DNA from: an uncultured Cellulosilyticum sp. | GTDB taxonomy: Bacteria > Bacillota > Clostridia > Lachnospirales > Cellulosilyticaceae | NCBI GenBank assembly: GCA_934725855.1 | Contig: CAKVCL010000016.1 | Span: 1 to 64,000 of the forward strand | DNA: 64,000 nt | Direction of reading: 5' to 3' | Shown here: piece by piece, positions 1 through 9,461 of the stretch | Numbering within the stretch: the first letter of the stretch is position 1 | Layout: each line of letters begins with the position of its first letter | Position numbers and translations under genes: made by a program | Notes under the pieces: generated by a model | What the model saw: only the letters and a program-made list of their open reading frames with translations | What the model was told of the DNA's origin: nothing | Database searches by the model: none

Positions 1-72
1 GGTGACCCTGATGGTGTTGGTGACCCTGATGGTGTTGGTGACCCTGATGGTGTTGGTGACCCTGATGGTGTT
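1..72. repeat. 18-bp perfect tandem repeat, at least four copies
   Basis: The unit GGTGACCCTGATGGTGTT is repeated four times without a change and is cut by the window edge. A diverged fifth unit starts at 73. On the minus strand it encodes the hexapeptide TPSGSP of the secreted protein. Perfect identity at third codon positions indicates recent expansion or slippage, so copy number may vary between strains. Confidence 0.9.
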
Positions 73-215
73 GGTGATTCCGTTGAATTTGCCAAAATTT
101 CACATTGAGTTCCATTCCAAGGGTTTACGTTATCTACTAATGGTATTGCTAAACAAATGATAATAACCCATGCTGAGCGTATTTTATACCGCTTTTTTTT
201 AATGCTATTTTTCAT
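1..215 (-). CDS. Secreted Thr/Pro/Ser-repeat protein, N-terminal part (runs off left edge)
   Basis: Reading leftwards from an ATG at 215 there is an open frame to the window edge, so only the first 71 codons are visible. The start is preceded by a strong AGGAGGAG ribosome binding site at about 221-229. The protein begins with a Lys/Arg-rich tip (MKNSIKKKRYKIR), then a hydrophobic stretch (WVIIICLAIPLV), which together look like a signal peptide or membrane anchor. After about residue 45 it becomes a tandem TPSGSP hexapeptide repeat that continues out of the window. Such Pro/Ser/Thr repeats usually form cell-wall-spanning linkers in surface or secreted proteins. The function of the missing C-terminal part cannot be seen. 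It is divergent from the glycosyltransferase at 477. Confidence 0.72.
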   Translation of the reverse strand, partial: MKNSIKKKRYKIRSAWVIIICLAIPLVDNVNPWNGTQCEILANSTESPTPSGSPTPSGSPTPSGSPTPSGS

Positions 216-476
216 AGCTATATCTCCTCCTCTGAATAGTTCAAATTTTTTCTTTTAATTATATTATGGTTTTCTTTTTTTACAACCTCATAGTCATAAA
301 TGGTATCTTTTTTATCATAAAATGCATTTTTCTTTACATAAGTTATAAATTTTCTCCTCTTGTGTTTTTGAAAATTTTATATAATATATACTATAGTCAA
401 TTTATACTTTAATTCATATACTTGCTATATAAAGTAATGACTATTTTATTATTCATTGAAAGAGGTGTATACACTT

Positions 477-1472
477 ATGAAGCCGACCTTATATGTCATC
501 ATCCCTTGTTACAATGAGCAAGAGGTCTTGCCTCTTACTGCTCCTGACTTTTTAAAAGAACTTAAAATATTACAGCATAAGGATTTAATATCGCTAGATA
601 GTAAAATACTTTTTGTAGATGATGGGAGCAAGGATGATACTTGGCAAATCATCTCTGAGTTTTCAAAGGTTAATCCTGCCTTCTGTGGCATTCGCCAAAG
701 TCGCAATCGTGGTCATCAAAATGCGGTTCTTGCTGGTTTAATGGAGGCTAAAGCAGATTGTGATATTACCATTTCTATTGATTGTGATGGTCAAGATGAT
801 ATTTCTGCTATGGAGGAGATGGTAAAGGCCTATTTAGATGGTTGTGAAGTCGTATATGGTGTTCGCAGTGATCGCTCTTCAGATTCTTTTTTTAAACGCT
901 TTACTGCTGAGTCTTTTTATAAGTTCTTAAATTTTATGGGGGCAGAAGTTGTTTATAATCATGCTGACTACCGTCTTATTTCCTCTAAAGTTCTTGATGA
1001 ATTTGAAAATTTTAAAGAGGTTAACCTTTTTTTAAGAGGAATGATTCCGTTAGTTGGTTTTAAAAATACTTCTGTTTATTATGAGAGGCACGAAAGAATG
1101 GCTGGTGAAAGTCATTACCCACTTCGAAAAATGCTTTCTCTTGCTTTTGATGGGATTACCAGTTTAAGTGTGAAACCTTTACATTTGATTACTGGATTAG
1201 GGGTGTTTGTATCCATCTTAAGCTTTATAGGTGTCATTTGGGCAGTTATTACAGAGTTGGGTGGTAAAACCATTACAGGTTGGGCAAGTACGGTTAGTAT
1301 CATCTGCTTTATTAGTGGCATTCAACTCATTTGTTTAGGGGTTATCGGTGAATACATAGGAAAAATTTATATGGAAGTAAAGAATAGGCCTCGCTATATC
1401 ATTAGTGAACGTACTTCCCAATTAAAAAGAAAGACTGAATCTATTAAGGAATTGGCACAGAAACATGAATAA
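477..1472 (+). CDS. GtrB/DPM1-like family 2 glycosyltransferase, membrane-anchored
   Basis: 331 residues. The N-terminal GT-A domain has VIIPCYNE at about 6-13, the nucleotide-binding DDGS at about 48-51 and the metal-binding DCDGQDD near 102-108, as in dolichyl- or undecaprenyl-phosphate sugar transferases. Two hydrophobic segments near the C-terminus (about 233-260 and 270-295) match the GtrB type that moves a sugar from a nucleotide donor to polyprenyl phosphate on the cytoplasmic face. I placed the start at ATG 477, since AGAGGTG at 461-467 lies 9 nt before it; a TTG at 456 would overlap that site. The next frame begins inside its stop codon region (ATG 1465), so it was translationally coupled to a GT-C partner that is now broken. 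The sugar is unknown. Confidence 0.85.
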   Translation: MKPTLYVIIPCYNEQEVLPLTAPDFLKELKILQHKDLISLDSKILFVDDGSKDDTWQIISEFSKVNPAFCGIRQSRNRGHQNAVLAGLMEAKADCDITISIDCDGQDDISAMEEMVKAYLDGCEVVYGVRSDRSSDSFFKRFTAESFYKFLNFMGAEVVYNHADYRLISSKVLDEFENFKEVNLFLRGMIPLVGFKNTSVYYERHERMAGESHYPLRKMLSLAFDGITSLSVKPLHLITGLGVFVSILSFIGVIWAVITELGGKTITGWASTVSIICFISGIQLICLGVIGEYIGKIYMEVKNRPRYIISERTSQLKRKTESIKELAQKHE

Positions 1473-2120
1473 ATTAGAAAAAAAAACATTCTACATACTA
1501 TTAACCAATATCAACATATTGCTTTTTTATCATCATTCTATCTTTATAAAAAGAGTTTTAGCATAACTAATTTTTTCATCTCGCTTTTTACTTTTTGGGT
1601 AACAGGTAGTTTTGCTTATATTCAGGGCAGAAATATACTAGAACTTTTTATGATTTATCAAAATCAATCCGATACCTATCACCATATGTATCTTAACATC
1701 CATAGTTTTTGGCTGATTTTTGGAGATCATTATGATGCCTTTCATACTTTTGCTATTCTCCTTACCTTAGTTATCTGTGGTCTTGGCTTATATACGATAT
1801 TATCAGGATACAAATCTATAGACCGTGGTGAAAACTACTTAAATACTGCTTGCTGGTTTGTATGGACCTGTGTTTTATTCTTGCCTGCTATGCATGAACG
1901 CTATACTTATCTATTAGATATTTTACTTGTTTTACTTTGCTTTCTTAATAAGAAATACATTAAGTATGCTGTACTTTCTTTTCTCTTATCTTTTATCACT
2001 TATGGTGCTTACTTAATTGGAAATGAGGGTGCTCGCCCAGTATACGCTTTATTGTTTGTTATATCTTGGTTGCACTATACTTATGTTATTCTTGTATATA
2101 TTCTTTATCTATTTGTTTAA
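1465..2120 (+). pseudogene. Membrane glycosyltransferase (GT-C type) with internal deletion
   Basis: An ATG at 1465 overlaps the stop of the preceding glycosyltransferase and starts a plausible N-terminus (MNKLEKKTFYILLTN) that meets a stop after 33 codons. A different frame is open from 1473 to 2120, without an early start codon, and encodes several membrane helices plus a MHERY motif typical of GT-C/mannosyltransferase C-termini. Intact proteins of this kind are 400-600 residues; here only about 15 N-terminal and roughly 200 C-terminal residues remain in different frames. The simplest reading is one large internal deletion with a frame change near 1505-1530. An internal start at 1650 could still give a 156-residue membrane fragment, but there is no convincing ribosome binding site. 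Confidence 0.7.
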
Positions 2121-2189
2121 ATTTAATATTATTTTATGATAAAATGAATTAAGTAAATTTTTATACTCATTGTCCCAAGGAGGCTTAGT

Positions 2190-2909
2190 ATGAACGTTGC
2201 TATAGTCGATGATTTACAAACTGACTCCAAATACTTGTATACTCTTTTAACTAATTATTGTCAGAATCATAATCTAATGCTTCATGCAGAATTATTTTCT
2301 GATGGAACTGAGTTTATTAAAAACTTTTCTCCAAACAAATTTGATATTGTCTTTTTAGACATTTACATGCCTAATTTAAATGGTATGGATACGGCTAAAC
2401 AATTATTTAAATTAGATCCTAACTGTCATATCATTTTCGTTTCCACTAGTGCAGACTACGCGGTAGAAAGTTATGATGTTAATGCGCTTTACTATGTTAT
2501 TAAACCCATTTCATCCGAAAAATTAGAGCTTGTATTAAATCGTTGTAAAGAGGCACTAATTGCAGATAACAAATATCTTACCGTTACAGCTAATAAATGT
2601 ACTTTAAATATAAATTTTAAGGATATATTATATATTGAAACTAAGCTTAGAAAGTTAGGGATTCATACAACCTATGACGTCATTACCACTTCATCCACTT
2701 ACTCAGATTTTCTTAATGCAAACTCACTAGATGAACGTTTTATAGAATGTTATCGAGGTATTATTATCAATATGGATCATATTTTAAAGGTCTTGGGTAT
2801 TGATTTTCTTCTAGATAATGGTGAAAAGTTACCCATCAGACAAAGGGAGCAAAAGCAAATTAAAAATCAATATATGAATTATATGTTTACACATCTAAAA
2901 AATAATTAA
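2190..2909 (+). CDS. LytTR-family (AgrA/LytR-type) response regulator
   Basis: 239 residues. The receiver domain (1-120) has the acidic pocket VDD at 6-8, phospho-acceptor D57 in FLDIYMP and the conserved K105 in IKP. Residues about 135-235 form a LytTR DNA-binding domain (ILYIETKLRKLGIHTT, ERFIECYRGIIINMDHI). LytTR regulators typically bind pairs of direct repeats and are paired with GHKL-type kinases, and one lies two genes downstream at 5432. Start ATG 2190 is preceded by AAGGAGG. It is the first gene of a probable three-gene operon with the surface protein (25 nt gap) and the kinase. Confidence 0.9.
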   Translation: MNVAIVDDLQTDSKYLYTLLTNYCQNHNLMLHAELFSDGTEFIKNFSPNKFDIVFLDIYMPNLNGMDTAKQLFKLDPNCHIIFVSTSADYAVESYDVNALYYVIKPISSEKLELVLNRCKEALIADNKYLTVTANKCTLNINFKDILYIETKLRKLGIHTTYDVITTSSTYSDFLNANSLDERFIECYRGIIINMDHILKVLGIDFLLDNGEKLPIRQREQKQIKNQYMNYMFTHLKNN

Positions 2910-2934
2910 TAAAAATAATACAGGAGGTCTATCT

Positions 2935-5439
2935 ATGAAGAAATTGCGTTTTCTATTACATTTTATTTTATCTGGTACAATGATAACCTTTATTGGCTTT
3001 CATACAGTTTTAGCTGAAGAAACTTCAATTTCATCTATTGACCCTACTCATATACCTTCTAAAGATTCTATTCCTTCTAAAGATACACCTCCTGTGGATT
3101 CTGTTTCTACTCCTAAAGATTCTTCTGATAGCACTTATTCTTCTTCCGCTCCTACAGATTCATCCTCTAAAGATTCTAGTTCTTCTCAAGATGTGCCTTC
3201 TAAGGATTCTGCTTCTATTCCTTCGGATACATCTTCTGATGACTCTTCTTCTCAGGATGTGCTTGATAAGAATTCTGGCTCTACTCCTACAGATTCAGCT
3301 TCTGACGACTCTGTTTCTTCTTCTCAGGATGTATCTGCTGAAGATTCAGCTTCTTCTCCTGCAAATTCGTCTTCTAACGACTCCGTTTCTCCTTCTCAGG
3401 ATGTATCTGCTGAGGGTTCTACTTCTTCTCCTACAGATTCGTCTTCTAATGACTCTGTTTCTTCCTCTCAGGATGCGCCTGATGAGAATTCTGGCTCTAC
3501 CTCTACAGAGTCATCTTCTAATGACTCTGTTTCTTCCTCTCAGGATGTGCCTAATGAGAATTCTGGCTCTACCTCTACAGAGTCATCTTCTAGCGACTCT
3601 GTTTCTTCTTCTCAGGATTCACCTTCTGATGGTTCGGCTTCGGCTCCTACAGTTTCTTCTAGTAATTCTGTTACTTATGAGGATATACCTTTAGAGGATA
3701 ATACTATTTGCGGACTTCCTACAAATAATGAAAACTCTCTTGAATCTGAGCCGCCTTCTTATGAAATTTCAGATATTAATCCGCCTTCTTGCTCTCAAGC
3801 TTTACTCACATTACCACTAGCTGATGTTTCTTCTTTAGATATTCTCTCTAAGCTTCCTACTTCAGTTAGTGCACATACCACTGATTACCAATATGTACAG
3901 CTTCCTATTAATTGGCAAATTGACTCCTCTAGTTTTACTTCTGGAATAAACTACATAAAGGGTGTTGTAGATATAGGGGACTATACCACTAAGCTTTCAA
4001 GTACGGGAGTTTCTATTCCCATCATTATTTATGACAATGAGCTTCAAAATTTAGATACCATTAAGCCTAATGATTATAACAACTTCATCACACCTGTCCC
4101 TATTGGTGAAAGTATTGACTATCTTGCCTCCCTTTTATCCCAAAAGTATAACTGGGATTCTACTGCCCTAGAAAATGCTTGGTATACTAGTGGAATAAAT
4201 TGGGATACCTCAAGTTTTGATAGTTCTACCGTTGGCTTAAAAGAGATTATGGGCACCGTTGATTTACCTTCTTGTATTCATTTAAGTGATGATCAAAAAC
4301 TTTCACAGTCCATTTACGTCATGGAAAGTGACAAAATCGACTTAGGTGCCACATCTTTCAATAACGGTGAGATTACTAGTAAGTGGTTATATACCCTTGA
4401 TAATATAGATCTAGCTAGTTGTTGGTACTCTACAGATTTAGTGAATTGGGATAAAGATACAGAGTATTCCTATATCGAGTCTAATCAACTCACCATTCCT
4501 TCATTTGCTTTAGATCCAGAGCAAGATTATTATTTTTATATTGAATATGAAGGTTCAAAGAGTAATATTCTCCACATCACTTCAAAAAATGGAGAGCTCA
4601 TTTATAAACCCATTAATATTGATAATTCACGAGATGGCAGTAACTATGAAAATTCTGAGCTTCCTAATTCTAACCCTCTACCTAATGACACCAAGCTGCC
4701 TGATTTTGACCCATTACCTGGTAATCTAATTCCAGATGATGCATCAAACCAAGATACAGCTTCAGATTCTAATACAGCTGACAGTGAAGCTGTAACAGAT
4801 TCCTCTACAAGCTTTACTGGTGAACACTTAAATACACTCATAGAAGTTAATCCAGAAACGATTTATTTTGAGAAGCAAGGCGTACTAGTTAATATTGACT
4901 CGGAGTTTCTTAAATCACTCAATCTATTAAAAAATGATATTTTCACGGTTGTTTTAAATATGGTAGGTTCTTACGGATTTAACTTGCAGCTTTTTGTAAA
5001 TGATACCCCAATAGATGAACTTCCTGAAATGGAAGTAGAATTTCCTGTTGATTTAAAAGACCGAGCTTCTCTTGCTCTTACCCATATTGAAGAAGCTGAA
5101 AATGCTATTCCTGCCTCTAATTATAATGAAGAATTCTCTATAGCAAGCTATCACATCAATAAAGCAGGCACTTATATTCTTGCAGAAAAACAAGAGGATT
5201 ATGAAAAAGATATGGATTCTACTGAAGTATTCACCCAAAATACCATTTTCCCTAATCCTCCTGATAATGGAACAAGTAATTTGTCTCAAGCGACATTCAC
5301 CCAACCTTCCCAGTTTGCTGCAGCTAAAAAAGCTCACTCTTGGCCATCTTATTCTAGTGTAGCTGTGTGCATTACAGCTGCTAGCAGTGGACTTATCCTA
5401 ACTTTAAGAAAATATAGAAGGAGAATGCACCATGAGTAA
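2935..5439 (+). CDS. Ser/Asp-repeat cell-surface protein with C-terminal anchor
   Basis: 834 residues. A signal peptide ends near VLA|EE at residue 27. Residues about 28-245 are low-complexity Ser/Asp/Pro, including some six imperfect 24-residue repeats (NDSVSSSQD core) encoded by 72-bp units. Two related beta-rich modules follow (around 305-400 and 400-465) with the shared pattern INW-SSF-G-I-G-VD, resembling bacterial Ig-like folds. A second Asp/Asn/Pro linker lies near 560-625. The C-terminus has one hydrophobic segment (about 803-822) followed by a basic tail (RKYRRRMHHE). There is no LPXTG sortase motif, so it is probably a membrane-anchored stalk protein exposed outside the cell. It sits between a response regulator and a kinase gene whose ATG overlaps its end, suggesting it acts with that sensor. 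A good CAGGAGG site precedes ATG 2935. Confidence 0.75.
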   Translation: MKKLRFLLHFILSGTMITFIGFHTVLAEETSISSIDPTHIPSKDSIPSKDTPPVDSVSTPKDSSDSTYSSSAPTDSSSKDSSSSQDVPSKDSASIPSDTSSDDSSSQDVLDKNSGSTPTDSASDDSVSSSQDVSAEDSASSPANSSSNDSVSPSQDVSAEGSTSSPTDSSSNDSVSSSQDAPDENSGSTSTESSSNDSVSSSQDVPNENSGSTSTESSSSDSVSSSQDSPSDGSASAPTVSSSNSVTYEDIPLEDNTICGLPTNNENSLESEPPSYEISDINPPSCSQALLTLPLADVSSLDILSKLPTSVSAHTTDYQYVQLPINWQIDSSSFTSGINYIKGVVDIGDYTTKLSSTGVSIPIIIYDNELQNLDTIKPNDYNNFITPVPIGESIDYLASLLSQKYNWDSTALENAWYTSGINWDTSSFDSSTVGLKEIMGTVDLPSCIHLSDDQKLSQSIYVMESDKIDLGATSFNNGEITSKWLYTLDNIDLASCWYSTDLVNWDKDTEYSYIESNQLTIPSFALDPEQDYYFYIEYEGSKSNILHITSKNGELIYKPINIDNSRDGSNYENSELPNSNPLPNDTKLPDFDPLPGNLIPDDASNQDTASDSNTADSEAVTDSSTSFTGEHLNTLIEVNPETIYFEKQGVLVNIDSEFLKSLNLLKNDIFTVVLNMVGSYGFNLQLFVNDTPIDELPEMEVEFPVDLKDRASLALTHIEEAENAIPASNYNEEFSIASYHINKAGTYILAEKQEDYEKDMDSTEVFTQNTIFPNPPDNGTSNLSQATFTQPSQFAAAKKAHSWPSYSSVAVCITAASSGLILTLRKYRRRMHHE

Positions 5440-7375
5440 TTTTCGCCTATACAAACTCCACTTTACTCTTAGTACTCATTTTAAAATCGTACTAAGAGTT
5501 TTCTTTGTGTTTTTATGTGCTTATTCTATTTTTAGAGTGCTTTATACTTATGACAACCAATATACACTTTCTGCTCCTCAACCCATTAATGGCCTACTTT
5601 CTATCTCTGAAAATGAGCTTGAACATTATCCTGTACGTTATTTAATTAGAGACTGGGAATACTATCCTAACGCCCTCCTTACCCCAGAAGACTTTAAAGC
5701 TGAAACGCCCCTTAGCTATAAGAAAAATATTTTTATTGGTCAATATGCGACACTAAATGCGGGCATTAAGCAGCTGTCTGTACATGGAAGCGGCACTTAT
5801 AGGCTTACACTCAATTTGCCTAAAGATAGGCGCCTTTATGCTTTGCATCTTCCTGAAATTTTTTCAAGTTACCATCTCTATATTAATGATGATCTTTATT
5901 TAACTCTAGGGAATCCTAATCCCTCCACTTATATACCACAAATTCATGAACAAACACTGGTTTTCTCTGCTGAAGGGCTGACAACTTTATTAATTGCTGT
6001 TACAGGATATGATCATTTATACAGTGGCATGGTTCATCCTATTGCTTTTGGAGCCTACCAAAATATAAGCTACTTTACAGGGATTAAGTTACTTTTTAGA
6101 ATCCTTATTTTACTTGTTGGCGTTAGTATCGGGCTCCTTTACATTTATTTTTATTTCAAAACGCGCCAAAAACAAAATCTCTTTTTTGCTTTGTTATGTT
6201 TTTGCACTTTGGGGTATACAAGCCATTATTTAATGCACGTCTACTTTACTACGAGTATTCAACCTTGGTATAGTATTGAACTGTTTTGCTCTTATGCCAT
6301 GCTCTCTTTACTTGTCATCCTAACCAATCAAATTTGCCATATAAAAAATACTTTTTCCCGTGCAATAGCTTCTATTCTCTTTAGTTTTTCTGTCTTTGCA
6401 CTATTAATTTCTTTACTTAGTGGCTTGCTTAATCCCACAATGCGTAGCACTTTTTCCACATTATGTGGACTGATTAAAGGAATCACCCTTTTCTATTTAC
6501 TAATTACTACCCTGTTGTCTATTAAGAATAAAGTCACTCATGCTAATGCCTTACTTTTAGGTATTATTTTCTTTAGTATTGCACTAGGAGCTGATTTGGT
6601 TTCTCCTCTTTACGAACCTATCTACACCTTTCACTATAATGAAATAGGTGGCATGACCCTTGCCGCTATTATAGGTTCTATCTTATGGAAAGACCTTGTA
6701 AATGGTTACACTTTACACTTTCAATATCTTGAAGATAATAAGCAAATTCAGCGTCAGCTTGAACTTCAAAGAAGTCACTATGCCAAACTCAATGCCAAAA
6801 TTCAGGAAACACGAACCATTCGCCATGACCTTAGACAACATATGCATCTTTTAAATACTTTAGTAGATGAGGAAAATATCATTGCTCTAAAAGAATATTT
6901 TAAATCTTACAACGCTACAGTTTCTTTTGATGCGCCACTTACTTATTGCCAAAATTATGCAATTGATGCCATTTTGCAATACTACAATGAACTGTGTAAG
7001 CAAAATGATATTGAGTATACTGTGTCTTTCTCATTTCCAGCTAAATCTCCTATCCCAGATACAGATTTTTGCATTATCCTAGGAAACCTTATTGAAAATG
7101 CTCTAGAAGCTTGCCAGCGCCAGACTTCTTCCCCTTGTTTTATCAAAGTTACTAGTGAAGTTAAAGACCATTCACTCCTTATCTGCATTCAAAATAGCTT
7201 TGATGGCGTATTACATAAACATAAAAATAGGTTCATTTCTTCTAAAAGAAATGAACTCGGCATTGGTACTTATTCGGTTACTTCTTTAGTAGAGCGTTAT
7301 GAGGGAATGATTTCTTTTGAAGCAGAGGAAAATGTTTTTTGCGCCTCTATTATTCTGTTTCTTGCTTCAGAATAA
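5432..7375 (+). CDS. Sensor histidine kinase, 7TM-DISM plus GHKL domains
   Basis: 647 residues. A first helix (about 17-36) is followed by an extracellular beta-rich region (40-205; FSSYHLYINDDLYLTLG) like the ligand-binding domain of 7TM-DISM receptors, which often bind carbohydrates, then about seven membrane helices (215-425). The cytoplasmic part has the H-box RTIRHDLRQH (H465), the N-box GNLIENALEAC (551-561) and a G-box LGIGTYSV (609-616), the signature of GHKL/AgrC-type kinases. ATG 5432 overlaps the stop of the surface protein gene by 8 bp and has GAAGGAG upstream. It should phosphorylate the LytTR regulator at 2190. It converges on the next kinase gene with only a 22-nt gap and no visible terminator. 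Confidence 0.87.
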   Translation: MSNFRLYKLHFTLSTHFKIVLRVFFVFLCAYSIFRVLYTYDNQYTLSAPQPINGLLSISENELEHYPVRYLIRDWEYYPNALLTPEDFKAETPLSYKKNIFIGQYATLNAGIKQLSVHGSGTYRLTLNLPKDRRLYALHLPEIFSSYHLYINDDLYLTLGNPNPSTYIPQIHEQTLVFSAEGLTTLLIAVTGYDHLYSGMVHPIAFGAYQNISYFTGIKLLFRILILLVGVSIGLLYIYFYFKTRQKQNLFFALLCFCTLGYTSHYLMHVYFTTSIQPWYSIELFCSYAMLSLLVILTNQICHIKNTFSRAIASILFSFSVFALLISLLSGLLNPTMRSTFSTLCGLIKGITLFYLLITTLLSIKNKVTHANALLLGIIFFSIALGADLVSPLYEPIYTFHYNEIGGMTLAAIIGSILWKDLVNGYTLHFQYLEDNKQIQRQLELQRSHYAKLNAKIQETRTIRHDLRQHMHLLNTLVDEENIIALKEYFKSYNATVSFDAPLTYCQNYAIDAILQYYNELCKQNDIEYTVSFSFPAKSPIPDTDFCIILGNLIENALEACQRQTSSPCFIKVTSEVKDHSLLICIQNSFDGVLHKHKNRFISSKRNELGIGTYSVTSLVERYEGMISFEAEENVFCASIILFLASE

Positions 7376-7397
7376 ACTGATTTCTACATACTATTTA

Positions 7398-8759
7398 TTA
7401 TTTTAAAGGCAATGTGATACTTACAATAGCCCCCTGACCAGCTTTTTTATTTTCAAAAGATAACTGTCCCTCATGTCCCTTTACTACTTTCTGACTCATA
7501 TAAAGGCCTAGTCCGTAATGCGTTCCTGTGCGTGCTTTATTCTCGGTAAAAAATTGGTTAGTGCCCTTTTGAAGGGCTTCCTCTGAAAAACCTTTTCCAA
7601 AATCCTCTACTTCTATGATTAGCTTTTCCTCTCTCTCTGTTATTCGAAGTATGAGCTTTTTAGTGTCCATCGTTTGTTCTAACCCATTTTTTACAAGGTT
7701 TAAAACTACCCTTAATAAGCTTTCCCTATCTCCTTTATAGGACTTACTTTTTATTTCAAAACGCTTTTCAAGTGTCACCTGATAGCTCATGCAAAGCCTA
7801 CTACATTCTTCTTCTACCTGCTCTATCCACTTTTCTAAACTAAAATCTTGCTTTCTTAGTGAAATGTTTTCCTCATCCTTGGTTGCATCAATAAGAAGCT
7901 TAATATAATTTTCAATTTGATAACTGCTTTTATCAATACTTTCTGCATACTCTAGAAGCTCTGAGTTTTCGCTCTCTTCTTTTAATAACTCGGCATTGCC
8001 CTTAATGATGGTTAATGGTGTTTTAATATCGTGTGCCAAAATAGAAATATGCTCTTTCCTTCTTCTTTCTGTTTCCCACTCATTTTTTAGTGAATTTGCT
8101 AAAGCCTCCTTCATAGTATCTAATGATTCTACAATCTCATTAAATTCTTTAATCTTAGAGGGTTGTAATTTAAAGTAGAGGTCCTTTTCTTGAATCTTTC
8201 TAGTAGCCCCCATCACAGGTGCTAGTTCCTTCTTAAGCCTCTTTGCAAATAGCGTAGCAATTGCAATAACCCAGCTTAAATTGAGTAGCCCTAAAACGAC
8301 TAATAAAAAAAGTTCCACATTTGGAAACCAATGATGCCACCGTAAAGATGTAAAATGCATCTGCACATCATACTCAATGACACAGCTTTCATTTGTCCTT
8401 TCAATGAGTATATAGCGCTTTTGATAAGTTCCTAAATGAAAAAGAAAAATCTTTGCATCTTCAAGCGTTTCTTCATCAAAACTACCTTGTATATATTGCT
8501 TCTTCTCATCAAATAAACCATACTGACAAGTCTTCGGAATCAGTGCTTCATTAAAAGGGGTACTACTTTTTATGGCTTCTTTATTTTGTGCGATTTGATG
8601 TTCTGCATAATTAGCTGGCAGAAAGATGCCTAGCTTAAATCCAATATTAATGCTCAGAAGATATACTATGACAAGTACAATCATCCCTAATACTAAACTT
8701 AATAAATACTTAAGAAACATACCACTTAAGCCAATTCTATGCCTGCTTATTCCTGCCAT
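7398..8759 (-). CDS. Sensor histidine kinase of antimicrobial-peptide response (CprK/NisK-like)
   Basis: 453 residues from ATG 8759, which overlaps the end of the regulator gene. An upstream TTG at 8777 is possible but has no better ribosome site. Two helices (about 14-40 and 150-170) enclose an extracellular sensor of roughly 105 residues. A HAMP-like linker is followed by HisKA with HISILAHDIKTPLT (H243) and an HATPase domain with N-box VLNLVKNGLEQ and G-boxes DFGKGF and GTHYGLGLY. The partner regulator is directly upstream, and three ABC transporter genes precede that. This set matches lantibiotic/cationic peptide sensing modules such as NisRK-FEG or CprK-CprABC. Confidence 0.87.
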   Translation of the reverse strand: MAGISRHRIGLSGMFLKYLLSLVLGMIVLVIVYLLSINIGFKLGIFLPANYAEHQIAQNKEAIKSSTPFNEALIPKTCQYGLFDEKKQYIQGSFDEETLEDAKIFLFHLGTYQKRYILIERTNESCVIEYDVQMHFTSLRWHHWFPNVELFLLVVLGLLNLSWVIAIATLFAKRLKKELAPVMGATRKIQEKDLYFKLQPSKIKEFNEIVESLDTMKEALANSLKNEWETERRRKEHISILAHDIKTPLTIIKGNAELLKEESENSELLEYAESIDKSSYQIENYIKLLIDATKDEENISLRKQDFSLEKWIEQVEEECSRLCMSYQVTLEKRFEIKSKSYKGDRESLLRVVLNLVKNGLEQTMDTKKLILRITEREEKLIIEVEDFGKGFSEEALQKGTNQFFTENKARTGTHYGLGLYMSQKVVKGHEGQLSFENKKAGQGAIVSITLPLK

Positions 8760-9409
8760 TTGTACCCAATCCCCCAAACTGTTTCAATAGGCTTTTCATC
8801 ATACTTTGCTAATTTAAAACGTATGTTCTTAATATGCTCACGAATGGCACTGCTGTTACTTTCACAGTCCATTCCTAGTACCTTTTCTAAAATCTGTTCA
8901 ATCGAAAAAACTTGCCCTCTATTTCGAACAAGAAACTCACATATTTCATATTCGCTTTTCGTTAAAATAACCTTTTCATCCTTCACATAAAGCTGCTTCT
9001 CAGCTAGGTCAAAACAAAAATTTCCTCTTAAGATTCTTTGATGATACACTCTGTCATCTCTTCGCATATGTGCAGCTACTCTTGCACGAAGCTCTGTTAA
9101 GCTAAATGGTTTTCGTATATAATCATCTCCACCTACTCTAAAGCCTTCCACCATATCATCTTCCATGACCTTGGCTGTTATAAAGATAATTGGACAGTCA
9201 ATCTTTTCCCTTGCTTTCTTACAAAAAGCAAAGCCATCTATTTCAGGCATCATCACATCTAATAAAATAAGATGATATTGATTAAGTTCACTCTCTATAA
9301 GCCCTACTACATTATTTCTTACTGTCACTTCATACCCTTCCTTGGAAAGTGCCTTCTGGACTAATTTGCAGATTTCTAAATCATCATCAATAACCAGTAT
9401 TTTTTTCAT
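8747..9409 (-). CDS. OmpR/PhoB-family response regulator
   Basis: 220 residues. The receiver has IDDD at 7-10, phospho-acceptor D51 in LLDVMMP and K in IRKPF. The C-terminal winged helix (about 130-218) ends with the family-typical GIGYKW. ATG 9409 is preceded by GAGGAGG. It overlaps the kinase start and lies 52 nt after the last permease gene, so all five genes are probably one transcript. A perfect 11-bp tandem direct repeat upstream of the ABC ATPase gene (11723-11744) is the likely binding site, since OmpR-type dimers bind head-to-tail repeats at about this spacing. Confidence 0.9.
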   Translation of the reverse strand: MKKILVIDDDLEICKLVQKALSKEGYEVTVRNNVVGLIESELNQYHLILLDVMMPEIDGFAFCKKAREKIDCPIIFITAKVMEDDMVEGFRVGGDDYIRKPFSLTELRARVAAHMRRDDRVYHQRILRGNFCFDLAEKQLYVKDEKVILTKSEYEICEFLVRNRGQVFSIEQILEKVLGMDCESNSSAIREHIKNIRFKLAKYDEKPIETVWGIGYKWQE

Positions 9410-9461
9410 ATGATGCCCTCCTCATACTAAAAAGCAACTTTATAACAATAAATCATGATTT

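Noticed and set aside
1..72. Short identical repeats resembling a CRISPR array
   Set aside because: The 18-bp units are directly adjacent with no spacers and read as TPSGSP in a coding frame.
2935..5439. Sortase-anchored (LPXTG) adhesin
   Set aside because: No LPXTG-type motif precedes the C-terminal hydrophobic segment; it looks like a plain membrane anchor.
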